From assembly GCF_009184425.1 (NCBI RefSeq), contig NZ_WELG01000002.1, positions 1,761,332 through 1,825,331 of the forward strand: 64,000 nucleotides of DNA. Reading direction: 5' to 3'. Origin of the DNA: Flagellimonas olearia (lineage in GTDB: Bacteria > Bacteroidota > Bacteroidia > Flavobacteriales > Flavobacteriaceae). Below the pieces are notes generated by a model, which was not told the DNA's origin, did not search any database, and worked only from the letters and a program-made list of their open reading frames with translations. Positions 26,589-36,000 of the stretch are shown here, in pieces; positions within the stretch are counted from its first letter, which is position 1; each line of letters opens with the position of its first letter. The position numbers and the translations under genes are program-made.

Positions 26589-27149
26589 ATGAAGATCAGT
26601 AAAAAGACTGCCCTCAATATTGTACTGATTTTGTTCATACTTTCCTTTTTTGTGACCCCATTGGGACACTATGGAAAGATTTTTCTCAATCGGATACTTG
26701 CGTTTTCCCCTCCGGTGATAGAACAATCCCAAAGGCAGACCATTGCGGATTATGACTGGAAACTAAAGGATGGGGAGTGGAACATTTTCAATTTTGAAAA
26801 GTCCAAGGGAAATGTGGTGTTCATCAATCTTTGGGCCTCGTGGCGCTTACCTAGCGAAGCTGAATTGGGAAGTGTCCAGGAGCTGTATGACCGATATAAG
26901 GGTAAAATGGATTTCTATATCATTACCAATGAGAATAGGCCACCCGTGGAAGCTTTTATGGAGGAACATGGATTTACGTTTCCGGTAACCTATTTGATTA
27001 TTGGGGAGAAAATGCCCATAGACGCCCAAAAGGTTCCTTCGTCGTATTTGATTGATAGATCCGGGCATATTGTCATTCATCAAAAAGGTATTGCGGATTG
27101 GAGCAATCGGAAATTATACAAAGTGTTGGATACACTGATAGAAGAGTAG
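26589..27149 (+). CDS. TlpA-like thioredoxin-fold protein without active-site cysteines
   Basis: A 186-residue membrane-anchored thioredoxin-fold protein. The start at 26589 gives an N-terminal membrane anchor (about 8-26) and lies after the aconitase terminator, which excludes the longer frame. The fold aligns throughout with the next gene, but where that has WATWCPPC this one has WASWRLPS: both catalytic cysteines are replaced, by Arg86 and Ser89. The cis-Pro segment VPSSYLID is kept. It therefore cannot do dithiol exchange and is likely a binding or regulatory partner, or a decaying copy. The frame is intact, which favours a retained function. It is 7 bases upstream of its paralogue. Confidence 0.85.
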   Translation: MKISKKTALNIVLILFILSFFVTPLGHYGKIFLNRILAFSPPVIEQSQRQTIADYDWKLKDGEWNIFNFEKSKGNVVFINLWASWRLPSEAELGSVQELYDRYKGKMDFYIITNENRPPVEAFMEEHGFTFPVTYLIIGEKMPIDAQKVPSSYLIDRSGHIVIHQKGIADWSNRKLYKVLDTLIEE

Positions 27150-27156
27150 GTGCAGT

Positions 27157-27717
27157 ATGAAATTTTCCAAAGAACAGATCAGTAACGGAATATGGTTGTT
27201 GGCCATTGTCTTGATTCTTTTTACCCCAGTGGGGTTTCACCTTAAGGTTTTGGTGAGCAAGCTTATTTCCACCAGTGCCGATGTGGTGGACACTGAAGAA
27301 CAAAAGACCCTGACCAACTATCAATGGGGACTTGTGGATGTAAAGGGCCAACGTATCAATTTTGAATCTTTTAAAGACCAAGTGGTGGTGGTGAATATTT
27401 GGGCCACCTGGTGCCCACCCTGTGTGGCAGAATTGCCCAGCTTTGTGGAACTCTATGGGGATTATAAAGATAAAGTGGTATTCGCCTTTGTGGCCAATGA
27501 CGATAGGGATAAGGTGCTTCAGTTCCTAGAAAAGAAGGGATATCAGCTACCGGTCTATTTTCAAACTACATCCACGCCAAAGGAATTGGTTTCCAAAAGT
27601 ATCCCGGCTACCTATGTTATCAGTAAATCAGGGAAAATTGTGGTTGATGAAAAGGGAGCGGCCGATTGGAACTCCCAAAAAACAAGGGAATTATTGGATC
27701 GCCTTATTTTGGAGTAG
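27157..27717 (+). CDS. TlpA-like membrane-anchored thiol-disulfide oxidoreductase
   Basis: A 186-residue thioredoxin-fold protein with an N-terminal membrane anchor (about 9-25) and the active site WATWCPPCVAELP (Cys86, Cys89). The cis-Pro is in IPATYVIS. Such proteins reduce periplasmic disulfides, for example in cytochrome c maturation. It is a tandem duplicate of the preceding gene, of identical length and membrane topology, and this copy keeps both cysteines. The 3' end overlaps the convergent crtZ gene by 14 bases. Confidence 0.9.
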   Translation: MKFSKEQISNGIWLLAIVLILFTPVGFHLKVLVSKLISTSADVVDTEEQKTLTNYQWGLVDVKGQRINFESFKDQVVVVNIWATWCPPCVAELPSFVELYGDYKDKVVFAFVANDDRDKVLQFLEKKGYQLPVYFQTTSTPKELVSKSIPATYVISKSGKIVVDEKGAADWNSQKTRELLDRLILE

Positions 27718-28171
27718 TCTGTTGACTTTTAAAATATTTAAACGGAACCAACAACATTCCAAAACATTCCCCGTCTTCCTTACCCAAGTGTTTGTGATGC
27801 ATTTTATGGGCCCTTCGAACTCCCTTGGCGTACCAATTGTTGGCGTTTCGGAATAATTTGAACCGCTGGTGGATAAAAATATCGTGCACCAAAAAATAAG
27901 CTATACCATAAGCCAAAATCCCGAAGCCCAACGGCCAACCATACCAAAATGAAGTATAGTTGCCCAGAAAGAACAACGTCATACTCACCACCGCATAAAA
28001 GATAAAAAAGGCATCATTCCGCTCAAACCAAGAGTCATGGTCCTTTTTATGATGGTCTCTGTGGAGGGTCCACAAAAAGCCGTGCATCACATATTTATGG
28101 GTAAACCAAGCCATGAACTCCATAAACCCGAAGGTGGCGAAAAAAAGGAATATCCAGAGCGCTATTTTCAT
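27704..28171 (-). CDS. crtZ: beta-carotene hydroxylase, CrtZ type
   Basis: A 155-residue integral-membrane di-iron hydroxylase of the fatty-acid hydroxylase superfamily. The four histidine clusters are visible: HKYVMH, HRDHHKKDH, HDIFIHQRF and HKMHHKH. It adds 3-hydroxyl groups to the beta rings of carotene, giving zeaxanthin, the common yellow pigment of marine flavobacteria. It is the last gene of the minus-strand carotenoid operon and starts immediately after the crtB stop. No lycopene cyclase is in the window, so the pathway needs another locus. Confidence 0.93.
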   Translation of the reverse strand: MKIALWIFLFFATFGFMEFMAWFTHKYVMHGFLWTLHRDHHKKDHDSWFERNDAFFIFYAVVSMTLFFLGNYTSFWYGWPLGFGILAYGIAYFLVHDIFIHQRFKLFRNANNWYAKGVRRAHKMHHKHLGKEDGECFGMLLVPFKYFKSQQTTPK

Positions 28172-29011
28172 TTATACCAGTTGAAGTTTATAGTTGAGGT
28201 AGGAATGGGCCAAAAGCCCGAATTTTTGATAATTGGGCACTCTAATCCGAGTGTTCTTGATTTCAAGGGAGGGTGTTCCCTGTAGTTTTTGCAATAATTT
28301 TTTGTAATACCGATATGCGGTATATACCCCAAATTTGGCCTGCTCAGGTAATTTAATGATGCCGGAGTATCCCACCGCCAGATCGGCTTTGATCTCGTTG
28401 ACGATCCTTTTCTTGGAAACTTCATCCAGTTCCAACAAGTTGGTGTTTGGAAAATAGGTCCGGTCCAAATCTTCAAAATCCGCTTTCAAGTCCCGTAAAA
28501 AGTTGATTTTTTGAAAAGCGGAACCCAGCGCCATGGCCGATTCCTTGAGTTCCTCATATTTTTCCTTATCGCCATGTACAAAAACACAGAGGCACATCAG
28601 TCCTACAACATCCGCTGAACCATAGATGTATTCGCGATATTCATCAAAGGAACCATAGGTTTTCTTAGTCAGGTCCATTCGCATACTGTTCATGAACGAT
28701 TCCACCAAATGATGCGGAATTTCATATTTATGATAGGTATGCTGAAAGGCATTGAGGATGGGGTTCAGGCTTATCTTATGCGCAATGGCATGTTCCATAT
28801 CCTTTTCAAAATTGGCAAATAGCTCCTCTTTGTCATAATCATGAAAAGTGTCCACAATTTCATCTGCAAAACGCACAAACCCATAAATATTATAGATATC
28901 CGTACGAATGGATGGCGCCAACATTTTTGTGGCCAAGGAAAATGAAGTGCTGTAGGATTGGGTCACAATCTTGCTACAGTGGTAAGAGACATCGTCAAAA
29001 ATAGTTTTCAT
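28172..29011 (-). CDS. crtB: phytoene synthase
   Basis: A 279-residue squalene/phytoene synthase that joins two geranylgeranyl diphosphates to phytoene. The two aspartate-rich motifs are seen: the first in GFVRFADEIVDTFHDYD and the second in NFLRDLKADFEDLDRTYFP. The opening STSFSLATKML is also typical. It overlaps crtI by four bases (ATGA) and abuts crtZ, so the three are translated together. Confidence 0.95.
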   Translation of the reverse strand: MKTIFDDVSYHCSKIVTQSYSTSFSLATKMLAPSIRTDIYNIYGFVRFADEIVDTFHDYDKEELFANFEKDMEHAIAHKISLNPILNAFQHTYHKYEIPHHLVESFMNSMRMDLTKKTYGSFDEYREYIYGSADVVGLMCLCVFVHGDKEKYEELKESAMALGSAFQKINFLRDLKADFEDLDRTYFPNTNLLELDEVSKKRIVNEIKADLAVGYSGIIKLPEQAKFGVYTAYRYYKKLLQKLQGTPSLEIKNTRIRVPNYQKFGLLAHSYLNYKLQLV

Positions 29012-30468
29012 TTTTCTAAGTTTTTAATGATTAGATCAGATACCAACTTTCCTGAGATCAGGGAAGGGGGCACTCCTGGTCCAGGCACGGTAAGCTGACC
29101 GGTAAAAAATAAATTTTTTACCCTGCTACTTTTGAGGTTAGGTCTTAAAAATGCGGTTTGCCGTAGGGTATTGGCCAAACCATATGCATTTCCTTTATAG
29201 GAATTGTACTGCTCCACAAAATCGTTTACACAGAAACTTTCCTTAAATATAATCGAATTTTTTACATTTTGTTGGGTTCGCTTTTCGAACCTATCCATCA
29301 CAATATCAAAATATTGCTCCCTTAGTTCAGGGGTATCTTCCAATCCTGGGGCAATGGGGACCAAAAAAAATCCCGTCTCGCAGCCTTTTGGGGCCATGGA
29401 GGCATCTGTCACCGAAGGGAAGTTGGCATAGAACAAAGGTTCACTGGGCCACTGGGGAGTATCATAAATTTCTTGGGCATGTTTTTCAAAATCCGTATCA
29501 AAAAAGAGATTGTGGTGCTCTACATGCTCCAACTTTTTCCGAAAACCAATATAAAAGAGCAGGGAAGAGGGGGCATAGGTCTTTGTTTCCCAATACTCCT
29601 CTGAATATTGCCGATGCTTCTGGTCCAACAAGGTTTCGGAATGATGGTAGTCTGCGCCACTGATCACATAATCAGCAAGATGGTTGTGGCCCTTGCAGCG
29701 TATGCCAATGACCTCCTTGTCCGACACCAAGATTTTGGATACGGGGCTATCGGTATGTATGGTGACCCCCAATTCCTCGGCCAGACTTTTCATGGCCTTG
29801 ATAATTTCGTACATGCCGCCCTTGGGATGCCAGGTTCCCAGACCAAAATCCGCAAAATTCATGAAATTGTAGAAGGACGGGGTCTTGCTTGGCTTGGCCC
29901 CCAAAAAGAGCACGGGAAATTCCAAAGTGGAAACCAATTTGGGATTTTTAAACCGTTTGCGAACTTCTTGACTGATGCTCTTGAAGAACTGGTCCACCCG
30001 AAGTACGGTTTCCTTGGTCACCAGCTCCAATGGGGAAATCCCGGGCCGAAGCACTACTTTATTGATGGCAATGTTATAGTTTTCCTGGGCCTGTTCTATA
30101 AAGTTTCTTAGGTGTTCACTGCTACCTTGTTCTATTCGTTCAAACTCCTGACATATTTTCTCCATGGTGTCCCCAATCGTTATCGTGTCATCTTCAAAAA
30201 AAACCTTGTAGGCGGGATCCAACCGATCCAACTGATAGTAATCCGAGGTTTTCTTGCCAAAATTGGCAAAGAACTTTTCAAAAATATCCGGCATCCAATA
30301 CCAACTGGGGCCAATGTCAAAAGTAAAACCCTCCTTTACCATTTGTCTTGCCCTACCACCCACAGTATCGTTTTTTTCAAAGACTTCCACGTCCAGACCC
30401 GCTTTGGCCAAATAGCAAGCAGCGGAAAGGGACGAAAAACCGGAACCTATGACAATGGCTTTTTTCAT
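29008..30468 (-). CDS. crtI: phytoene desaturase
   Basis: A 486-residue CrtI-type FAD desaturase that converts phytoene to lycopene in the membrane. The dinucleotide-binding N-terminus GSGFSSLSAACYLAKAG and the following EVFEKNDTVGGRAR are intact. The C-terminal CrtI signature reads LFFTGQLTVPGPGVPPSLISG. It lies 8 bases downstream of the MerR-type regulator and overlaps crtB. Confidence 0.95.
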   Translation of the reverse strand: MKKAIVIGSGFSSLSAACYLAKAGLDVEVFEKNDTVGGRARQMVKEGFTFDIGPSWYWMPDIFEKFFANFGKKTSDYYQLDRLDPAYKVFFEDDTITIGDTMEKICQEFERIEQGSSEHLRNFIEQAQENYNIAINKVVLRPGISPLELVTKETVLRVDQFFKSISQEVRKRFKNPKLVSTLEFPVLFLGAKPSKTPSFYNFMNFADFGLGTWHPKGGMYEIIKAMKSLAEELGVTIHTDSPVSKILVSDKEVIGIRCKGHNHLADYVISGADYHHSETLLDQKHRQYSEEYWETKTYAPSSLLFYIGFRKKLEHVEHHNLFFDTDFEKHAQEIYDTPQWPSEPLFYANFPSVTDASMAPKGCETGFFLVPIAPGLEDTPELREQYFDIVMDRFEKRTQQNVKNSIIFKESFCVNDFVEQYNSYKGNAYGLANTLRQTAFLRPNLKSSRVKNLFFTGQLTVPGPGVPPSLISGKLVSDLIIKNLEK

Positions 30469-30476
30469 GGGATGCT

Positions 30477-31376
30477 TTAAATGGATTCCAATAGGTCTTG
30501 TATGGAACCAAATGGTTTTATGTAATCGGGGATTTCGTTCTCCGTTAATTCTTGTACCTGATGTCCCAAGACATAGAATTTTGAATCTGGTGGTAGATCT
30601 ATGACTTCGGAAAATTTGGTGAAATAAGCATCCAAATCACTTTTGGTAGGGGAAACGGTAAAGTAGGAGATGAAATCTATTTTATGATAATATTTGGCGA
30701 GGTCCACCAAGCTTTCCACGGGCATGCTCTGTCCCAAATAAATGGATTTGAACCCTCTATTGACAATTTCGTAGTTGATGTACAACAGACCAAGTTCATG
30801 GATTTCATTTTCTGGAAGAAAAAGCGCAAAGACTTGATCGTCCCTTGATGGTTTCTGAATCTGGAGGGTCTCGGTGTTGCTGTATATCTTTTGTTTTATG
30901 AGGTTGCTGATAAAATGTTCGTGGGCCGGACTAATGGTGTCCGTTTGCCATAGAAGCCCCAATTCATTCAGGAATGGGATAAAGACCTCATTGAATATTT
31001 CACTGAACGTTTTAGTGGACAGCAGGGTATCATACGTCTTTAAAAAGAGGGTTTGATCAAAATTGAGCATGGCCATTTTAAGATGGTTGATCACATGGTC
31101 TTTGTCCCTATCCTTCAAAGTGATGTCCCTCACCAAATCCGGAATCTGTGATTCGTCCAGTTTGGCAATCTTGGAGATTTTGTATCCGTGGTTGTAGAGC
31201 AAGGTTACATTAAGCAACTTCTGCAAGTTTACAATATCATAGGTCCTGATATTGGTATCGGTACGCTCAGGAGAGAACAGTTTATATCTTTTTTCCCAAA
31301 TGCGGATGGTATGTGCCTTTATTCCTGAAAGGTTTTCCATATCGCGGATGCTGAAAGATTTCTTTACGTTGTTCAT
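30477..31376 (-). CDS. CarH/LitR-like MerR regulator with B12-binding photoreceptor domain
   Basis: A 299-residue regulator: MerR winged helix (residues 8-75; FSIRDMENLSGIKAHTIRIWEKRY), a four-helix cap (about 90-165) and a Rossmann-type cobalamin-binding domain (about 175-299). The cap has W143, nine residues, then E153-H154, the Wx9EH signature of CarH. The cobalamin domain has EIHELG at 191-196, with His193 the predicted lower axial ligand. In CarH, AdoB12-bound tetramers repress in the dark and light breaks the Co-C bond and releases DNA. It is first in an operon with crtI, crtB and crtZ, so it most likely controls pigment synthesis and itself. The light response is inferred. Confidence 0.9.
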   Translation of the reverse strand: MNNVKKSFSIRDMENLSGIKAHTIRIWEKRYKLFSPERTDTNIRTYDIVNLQKLLNVTLLYNHGYKISKIAKLDESQIPDLVRDITLKDRDKDHVINHLKMAMLNFDQTLFLKTYDTLLSTKTFSEIFNEVFIPFLNELGLLWQTDTISPAHEHFISNLIKQKIYSNTETLQIQKPSRDDQVFALFLPENEIHELGLLYINYEIVNRGFKSIYLGQSMPVESLVDLAKYYHKIDFISYFTVSPTKSDLDAYFTKFSEVIDLPPDSKFYVLGHQVQELTENEIPDYIKPFGSIQDLLESI

Positions 31377-31397
31377 CTTTTATCAAAAAACATTAAA

Positions 31398-31405
31398 CAA
31401 ATTTA
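31398..31405 (-). promoter_or_regulatory. -7 box of the carotenoid operon
   Basis: On the minus strand TAAATTTG is an exact match, 21 bases before the regulator start. A normal -33 TTG is not apparent. I see no clear inverted repeat that could be named as the operator. Confidence 0.5.
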
Positions 31406-31506
31406 CAATTTTGACCGAGATAGCCTACTTTTTTATCGTAAAATTTAGGAAAGAAGTTTAAATAATGGAGGGATTTAGGACGAAAAACCTATTGAGGACA
31501 TTCAGA

Positions 31507-31537
31507 AAATAAAAAACCGCAACTTAGTTGCGGTTTT
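31507..31537 (-). terminator. intrinsic terminator of tRNA-Leu
   Basis: Eleven-base arms AAAACCGCAAC and GTTGCGGTTTT with a three-base loop lie just beyond the 3' end of tRNA-Leu; T-rich sequence follows on the minus strand. Confidence 0.92.
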
Positions 31538-31538
31538 G

Positions 31539-31622
31539 TGCCCACGACTGGAGTCGAACCAGCACGTCCTTACGAACACTACCCCCTCAAGGTAGCGTGT
31601 CTACCAATTCCACCACGTGGGC
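31539..31622 (-). tRNA. tRNA-Leu(GAG)
   Basis: An 84-base class II tRNA with acceptor arms GCCCACG and CGTGGGC, anticodon stem CTACC/GGTAG, the anticodon GAG (complement at 31586-31588), a long variable arm and the T loop GGTTCGACTCC. CCA is not encoded. Confidence 0.96.
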
Positions 31623-31635
31623 AGGCTTTTATGAT

Positions 31636-31660
31636 CAACGATTGTAATGGGGAATCGTTG
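31636..31660 (-). promoter_or_regulatory. 5' leader hairpin of the tRNA-Leu transcript
   Basis: Perfect 8-base arms CAACGATT (31636-31643) and AATCGTTG (31653-31660) lie between the promoter box and the tRNA. With a start at about 31661 the transcript would begin in this stem. Confidence 0.5.
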
Positions 31661-31667
31661 AGGGGCA

Positions 31668-31675
31668 CAAATATA
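31668..31675 (-). promoter_or_regulatory. -7 box of tRNA-Leu
   Basis: On the minus strand TATATTTG is an exact TAnnTTTG match upstream of the tRNA. A CAA at 31702-31704 (minus-strand TTG) is too far (spacer 26) for a normal -33. Confidence 0.6.
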
Positions 31676-31735
31676 ATTCTTTTGTAAAAACCTCACTGCA
31701 CCAAATTGCATTATCGCAGGAAAATATGCTGAATG

Positions 31736-33046
31736 TTACAGGTCCAGATTTCCGGCCAGTTGTTTAAGGATGATTTCGGATACTTTAGCCTGGAACTTGG
31801 CATTGCTGTGCCGTACTCGGGCATTGATGTAGTTCAATTGCGCGGTTCTGAATTCAATGGTGGGAATAATTCCTATCCGGTATTTTTCAACGGTTATATC
31901 CAAGTTTTCCTTGGCAATACTCTCATTTTTTTCCTCCAATTCAATAAGGCTGATGTTGGTCAGATACGTCTGATAGGTAGTGCCGACCATCGCAATAAGG
32001 GATTGTTTTTGTTGGGCGATGGCAATCTCTGCATTCTCCACGGCCATCTTGCCCAATTTTTCATTGCGGTTTTGGTTGAAGCCATCAAAAAGATTCAAGG
32101 TGGCCCCAAATCCATAGTTAAATCCTCTGGAATCCGAGCTAGTGGTAAAGCCCAAGCTGGATTCGGTATGACCAAAATTGTACCCTGTGGACACAAAAAC
32201 CGAAGGATACCGTGATGCTTTTATCTGTTTCAGTTGTAGCTCACTGATTCTTTTGTTGATGATTTCAGCTTGCAATTGGGGGTTTTCGGCGGCCACTCTG
32301 TTTTCCAATTCTTCCAAGATCAAGGCTTGGTCCACGAAAATTTCAGGAGCAACCTGAAAATCAATTTTTAAATCCCGTGCCAATTGCTCGTTCAATTGAA
32401 TCTTGGTGTTCTTGTACAGTTCTTGCTGACGTTGCATTTGGGTCTGGTCGGTATTCAGGTCCACTTGCGCATTGAGTACCTCCAATTTTGAAGCTTTTCC
32501 AATGGTAAAGCGGTTTTGGGCCAGTTCTACCCGTTGTTCGGATATGATCAAAGTGCTGTCCAAAGCGGACAATTGCTGTTGCTGTTGTACCAAATCGTAA
32601 TAGGTGACCAATACTTCGCCAACTTTGGTGAGGATGACCTGTTTTAACTCGGCTTCCCCCAATTTTTGGGTTTCTTTGAGCTGTTCGTGGTTGGCAAACA
32701 TGCGGAAACCATCAAAGATGGTCCATTCCAAGGCCACCCCATAGTTCAGGTTTCTGTTTTTGGCATTGTCCAGTTCCACCTCCGAACCATCGGAGCGAAC
32801 CTGTGACAAATTTTGTCTGCTATTGTTGTCCGTGATATTGGCATCCACTTGGGGAAGCATTCCCGCTTGTCCGGGACTGACCGAAAGTTCATCCATCTTA
32901 AGGTCGTTACGGGCCATTTTAACCTGATAGTTGTTTTCCAAAGCGATTTTTACTGCTTCATCAACGGTAAGAAACTCTTGTGCCGTTCCTACAAAACAAA
33001 CCCCCAATCCAAATAAAAGGACATAAAATTTTAGACGAATCCCCAT
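31736..33046 (-). CDS. TolC family outer membrane efflux protein
   Basis: A 436-residue outer-membrane efflux channel, the export duct of the RND pump encoded upstream. The start at 33046 gives the signal peptide (MGIRLKFYVLLFGLGVCFVG) and is one base beyond the RND stop. Two OEP repeats are visible, each with long helices: EFLTVDEAVKIALENNYQVKM at the start and the VENAEIAIAQQKQSLIAMV stretch in the second. NYGVALEWTIFDGF and NYGFGATLNLFDGF are the paired barrel strands. It is the last gene of a three-gene operon. Confidence 0.92.
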   Translation of the reverse strand: MGIRLKFYVLLFGLGVCFVGTAQEFLTVDEAVKIALENNYQVKMARNDLKMDELSVSPGQAGMLPQVDANITDNNSRQNLSQVRSDGSEVELDNAKNRNLNYGVALEWTIFDGFRMFANHEQLKETQKLGEAELKQVILTKVGEVLVTYYDLVQQQQQLSALDSTLIISEQRVELAQNRFTIGKASKLEVLNAQVDLNTDQTQMQRQQELYKNTKIQLNEQLARDLKIDFQVAPEIFVDQALILEELENRVAAENPQLQAEIINKRISELQLKQIKASRYPSVFVSTGYNFGHTESSLGFTTSSDSRGFNYGFGATLNLFDGFNQNRNEKLGKMAVENAEIAIAQQKQSLIAMVGTTYQTYLTNISLIELEEKNESIAKENLDITVEKYRIGIIPTIEFRTAQLNYINARVRHSNAKFQAKVSEIILKQLAGNLDL

Positions 33047-33047
33047 A

Positions 33048-36000
33048 TTACGATGCTTCAAGAATTTTGAATTCTGGCCGAACAACTTTTTTCTTGGACC
33101 ACATGAGATACAAAGCAGGAATAACAAATAGGGTGAGCACCAAGGAAAATAGAGTCCCTCCAATGATTACGACTCCCATACCTGTTCTACTGGCCGATGC
33201 GGCACCCAATGAAAGGGCAATGGGCAAAGCTCCCAACGCAATGGTAAGACTCGTCATCAGGATGGGACGCAAACGCGATTCCGAAGCTTTCATGATGGCC
33301 TGCATTTTGGACAGTTCCTCTTCTTCCTGCAACTGATTGGCGAATTCCACGATAAGAATTCCGTTTTTAGTTACCAGCCCAATGAGCATAATGGTCCCAA
33401 TCTGACTGAAAATATTCCATGTTTCCCCAAATAGCCAGAGAGAGAACATGGCTCCCGCCACGGCCATGGGTACGGTTAGAATGATAATGAATGGGTCGAT
33501 AAAGCTTTCGAATTGTGCTGCCAAAATCAAGAAAATCAATAAAAAGGCCAAGCCAAAGGCAAAAATGGTATTGGAACTACTTTCCACAAAATCACGGGAC
33601 TCTCCTCCAAGGTCGGTGGTGAAGGTCTCATCCAATACACGGTCCTTGATGGCATTCATGGCATCAATACCGTCGCCAATACTCATACCTGAGGCCAAAC
33701 TGGCCGAAACCGTGGCCGACATATATCGGTTGTTGTGAAATAATTGGGGTGGACTACTGTGCTCTTCGGTGGTAACCAGGTTGTCCAGTTGGATCAAAAG
33801 ACCATCTTTGCTTTTTACAAAAATGGAGGTAAGGTCCATAGGTTCATCACGGTCCGATTTGTCAAACTGACCTATGACCTGATATTGTTTCCCGTTCATG
33901 AGGAAGTATCCGAACCGTTGTCCACTCAAGGACAGCTGAAGGGTTTGGGCCACATCGCGCACAGATACCCCCAAGCTTTCCGCTTTTTCACGATCTATGG
34001 ATACGTAGAGCTCCGGTTTGTTGAATTTTAGGTTGACATCAGAAAAGGAAAATGTTGGGTCTTTTTCAACCTCGGCCATGAACTCAGGGATTTTCTCTTC
34101 CAGTTTTTCAAAGTTTTTCGCCTGAATGATAAACTGAATGGGCGGTCCGCCGCGCCGGTTCACCGAAATGGTGGGACGCTCGGAAACATTGGTTTTTCCT
34201 CCAACAAAGACTTTGGCCCATTGGCCAAGATCATCCGCGATCTCTTTTTGGGAACGCTCCCGTTCACTGGGGTCCACAAGGGCAACGTTGGCCCGACCGC
34301 TATTTACGGAAGATGTACCAAAACCGGGAGAGGTGAGTACCAAACTTACTTTCTTTTCTGGTATTGAATCGTTGATGAGTTCGGTAATTCCGGTCATCAA
34401 TTGGTCCATATATTCGTAGGACGACCCTTCAGGGGCGCTTACACTGAGTCGAACAAAATTACGGTCGTCGTAAGGTGCGGTTTCCTTCTGCAAAAGTGAA
34501 TAGAATAGGACAATGAGTCCAATACAACCAAACAATATGGGGAAACTGAGCCATTTTCGTTTCATGAATTGACCCAATAGGTCCGCATAGGATTTGTTCA
34601 TCGCCACAAAATATTTTTCCGTGACCTGATAGAACCGTGACCGACTTTGCTTTCCTGGCTTGGTCAAATAGGCGTTCAGCATAGGGGTAAGGGTCAAGGA
34701 CACAAAGGCCGATACCAATACCGCAGCACCAAGGACCACCCCAAATTCCCGGAAGAGTCGTCCCACAAAACCTTCCAAAAAGATTACGGGTAAAAACACC
34801 GCGGCAAGCGTGATGGATATGGAGATGACCGCAAAAAAGATTTCTTGGGAACCCTTTATCGCGGCCTCAATGGGATTCATCCCTTCCTCTACTTTTTTAT
34901 AGATATTTTCGGTGACCACAATACCGTCATCCACCACGAGTCCTGTGGCGAGTACAATGGCCAATAGGGTCAAAACGTTTACGGAAAAACCGAACAGCCA
35001 CATGAAAAAGAACGTGGCGATCAAGGAAACTGGAATGTCCAACAAAGGACGAAGTGCCATGGACCAGTTCCTAAAGAATAGGTATATGACCAAGATAACC
35101 AGAACAATGGATATCAAAATCGTTTCGGCCACTTCGGTTACCGCCCTTCTAACAAATACGGTATCGTCAATAACCACGTTCAGCTTAAAATCCTTGGGGA
35201 GGTCTTTTTTCAGTCTTTCGTATTCTTCATAAAAAGCATCGGCGATTTCAAGGTAATTGGTGCCAGGTTGCGGAACCACGGCAATGGCCACCATAGGTTG
35301 CCCAGAATCGCTCATTTTGGTTTCCATGTTCTCTCCCTCAAGACTTGCTTTTCCAATGTCTTTTAGCTGTACCAGTTTTTCGCCATCGGCCAAAATGATG
35401 ATATTGTTGAATTCCTCTTCGGTATTGAGGTTTCCCAAGGTCTTAACGGTCAACTCGGTGTTTTTTCCGGTAAGTTTTCCCGAAGGGAGTTCCAAGTTTT
35501 GGGCTAATAGGGCGCTTCTTACATCGGCCACGGTAAGGCCGTATGAAGCCAATTTCAAGGGGTCTATCCACAACCGCATGGCGTAGCGGCGTTGTCCCCA
35601 AATTTGTACACTACTTACCCCTGGAATGGTCTCTATACGCTGTGAGAGCACATTTTCGGCATAATCGGACAGTTCCAGAATATTCTTGTTGTCGCTTTGG
35701 ACCGTCATGGATATGATCCGTTCGGCATCCGCATCTGCCTTGGATACCACGGGGGGCGCGTCCAAATCCTCGGGAAGGCTCCTGACTGCTTGGGAAACTT
35801 TGTCCCTCACATCGTTGGCGGCATCTTCCAGGTTTTTGTCCAAATCAAACTCAATACTGATGGAACTGGAACCTTGCACACTGGATGAGGTGATGTTCCG
35901 TATCCCATCAATGGAGTTAATGGCCTTTTCCAAAGGCTCTGTAATCTGTGATTCAATAATATCCGCATTGGCCCCGGAGTAACTGGTCCGTACTGAAACC

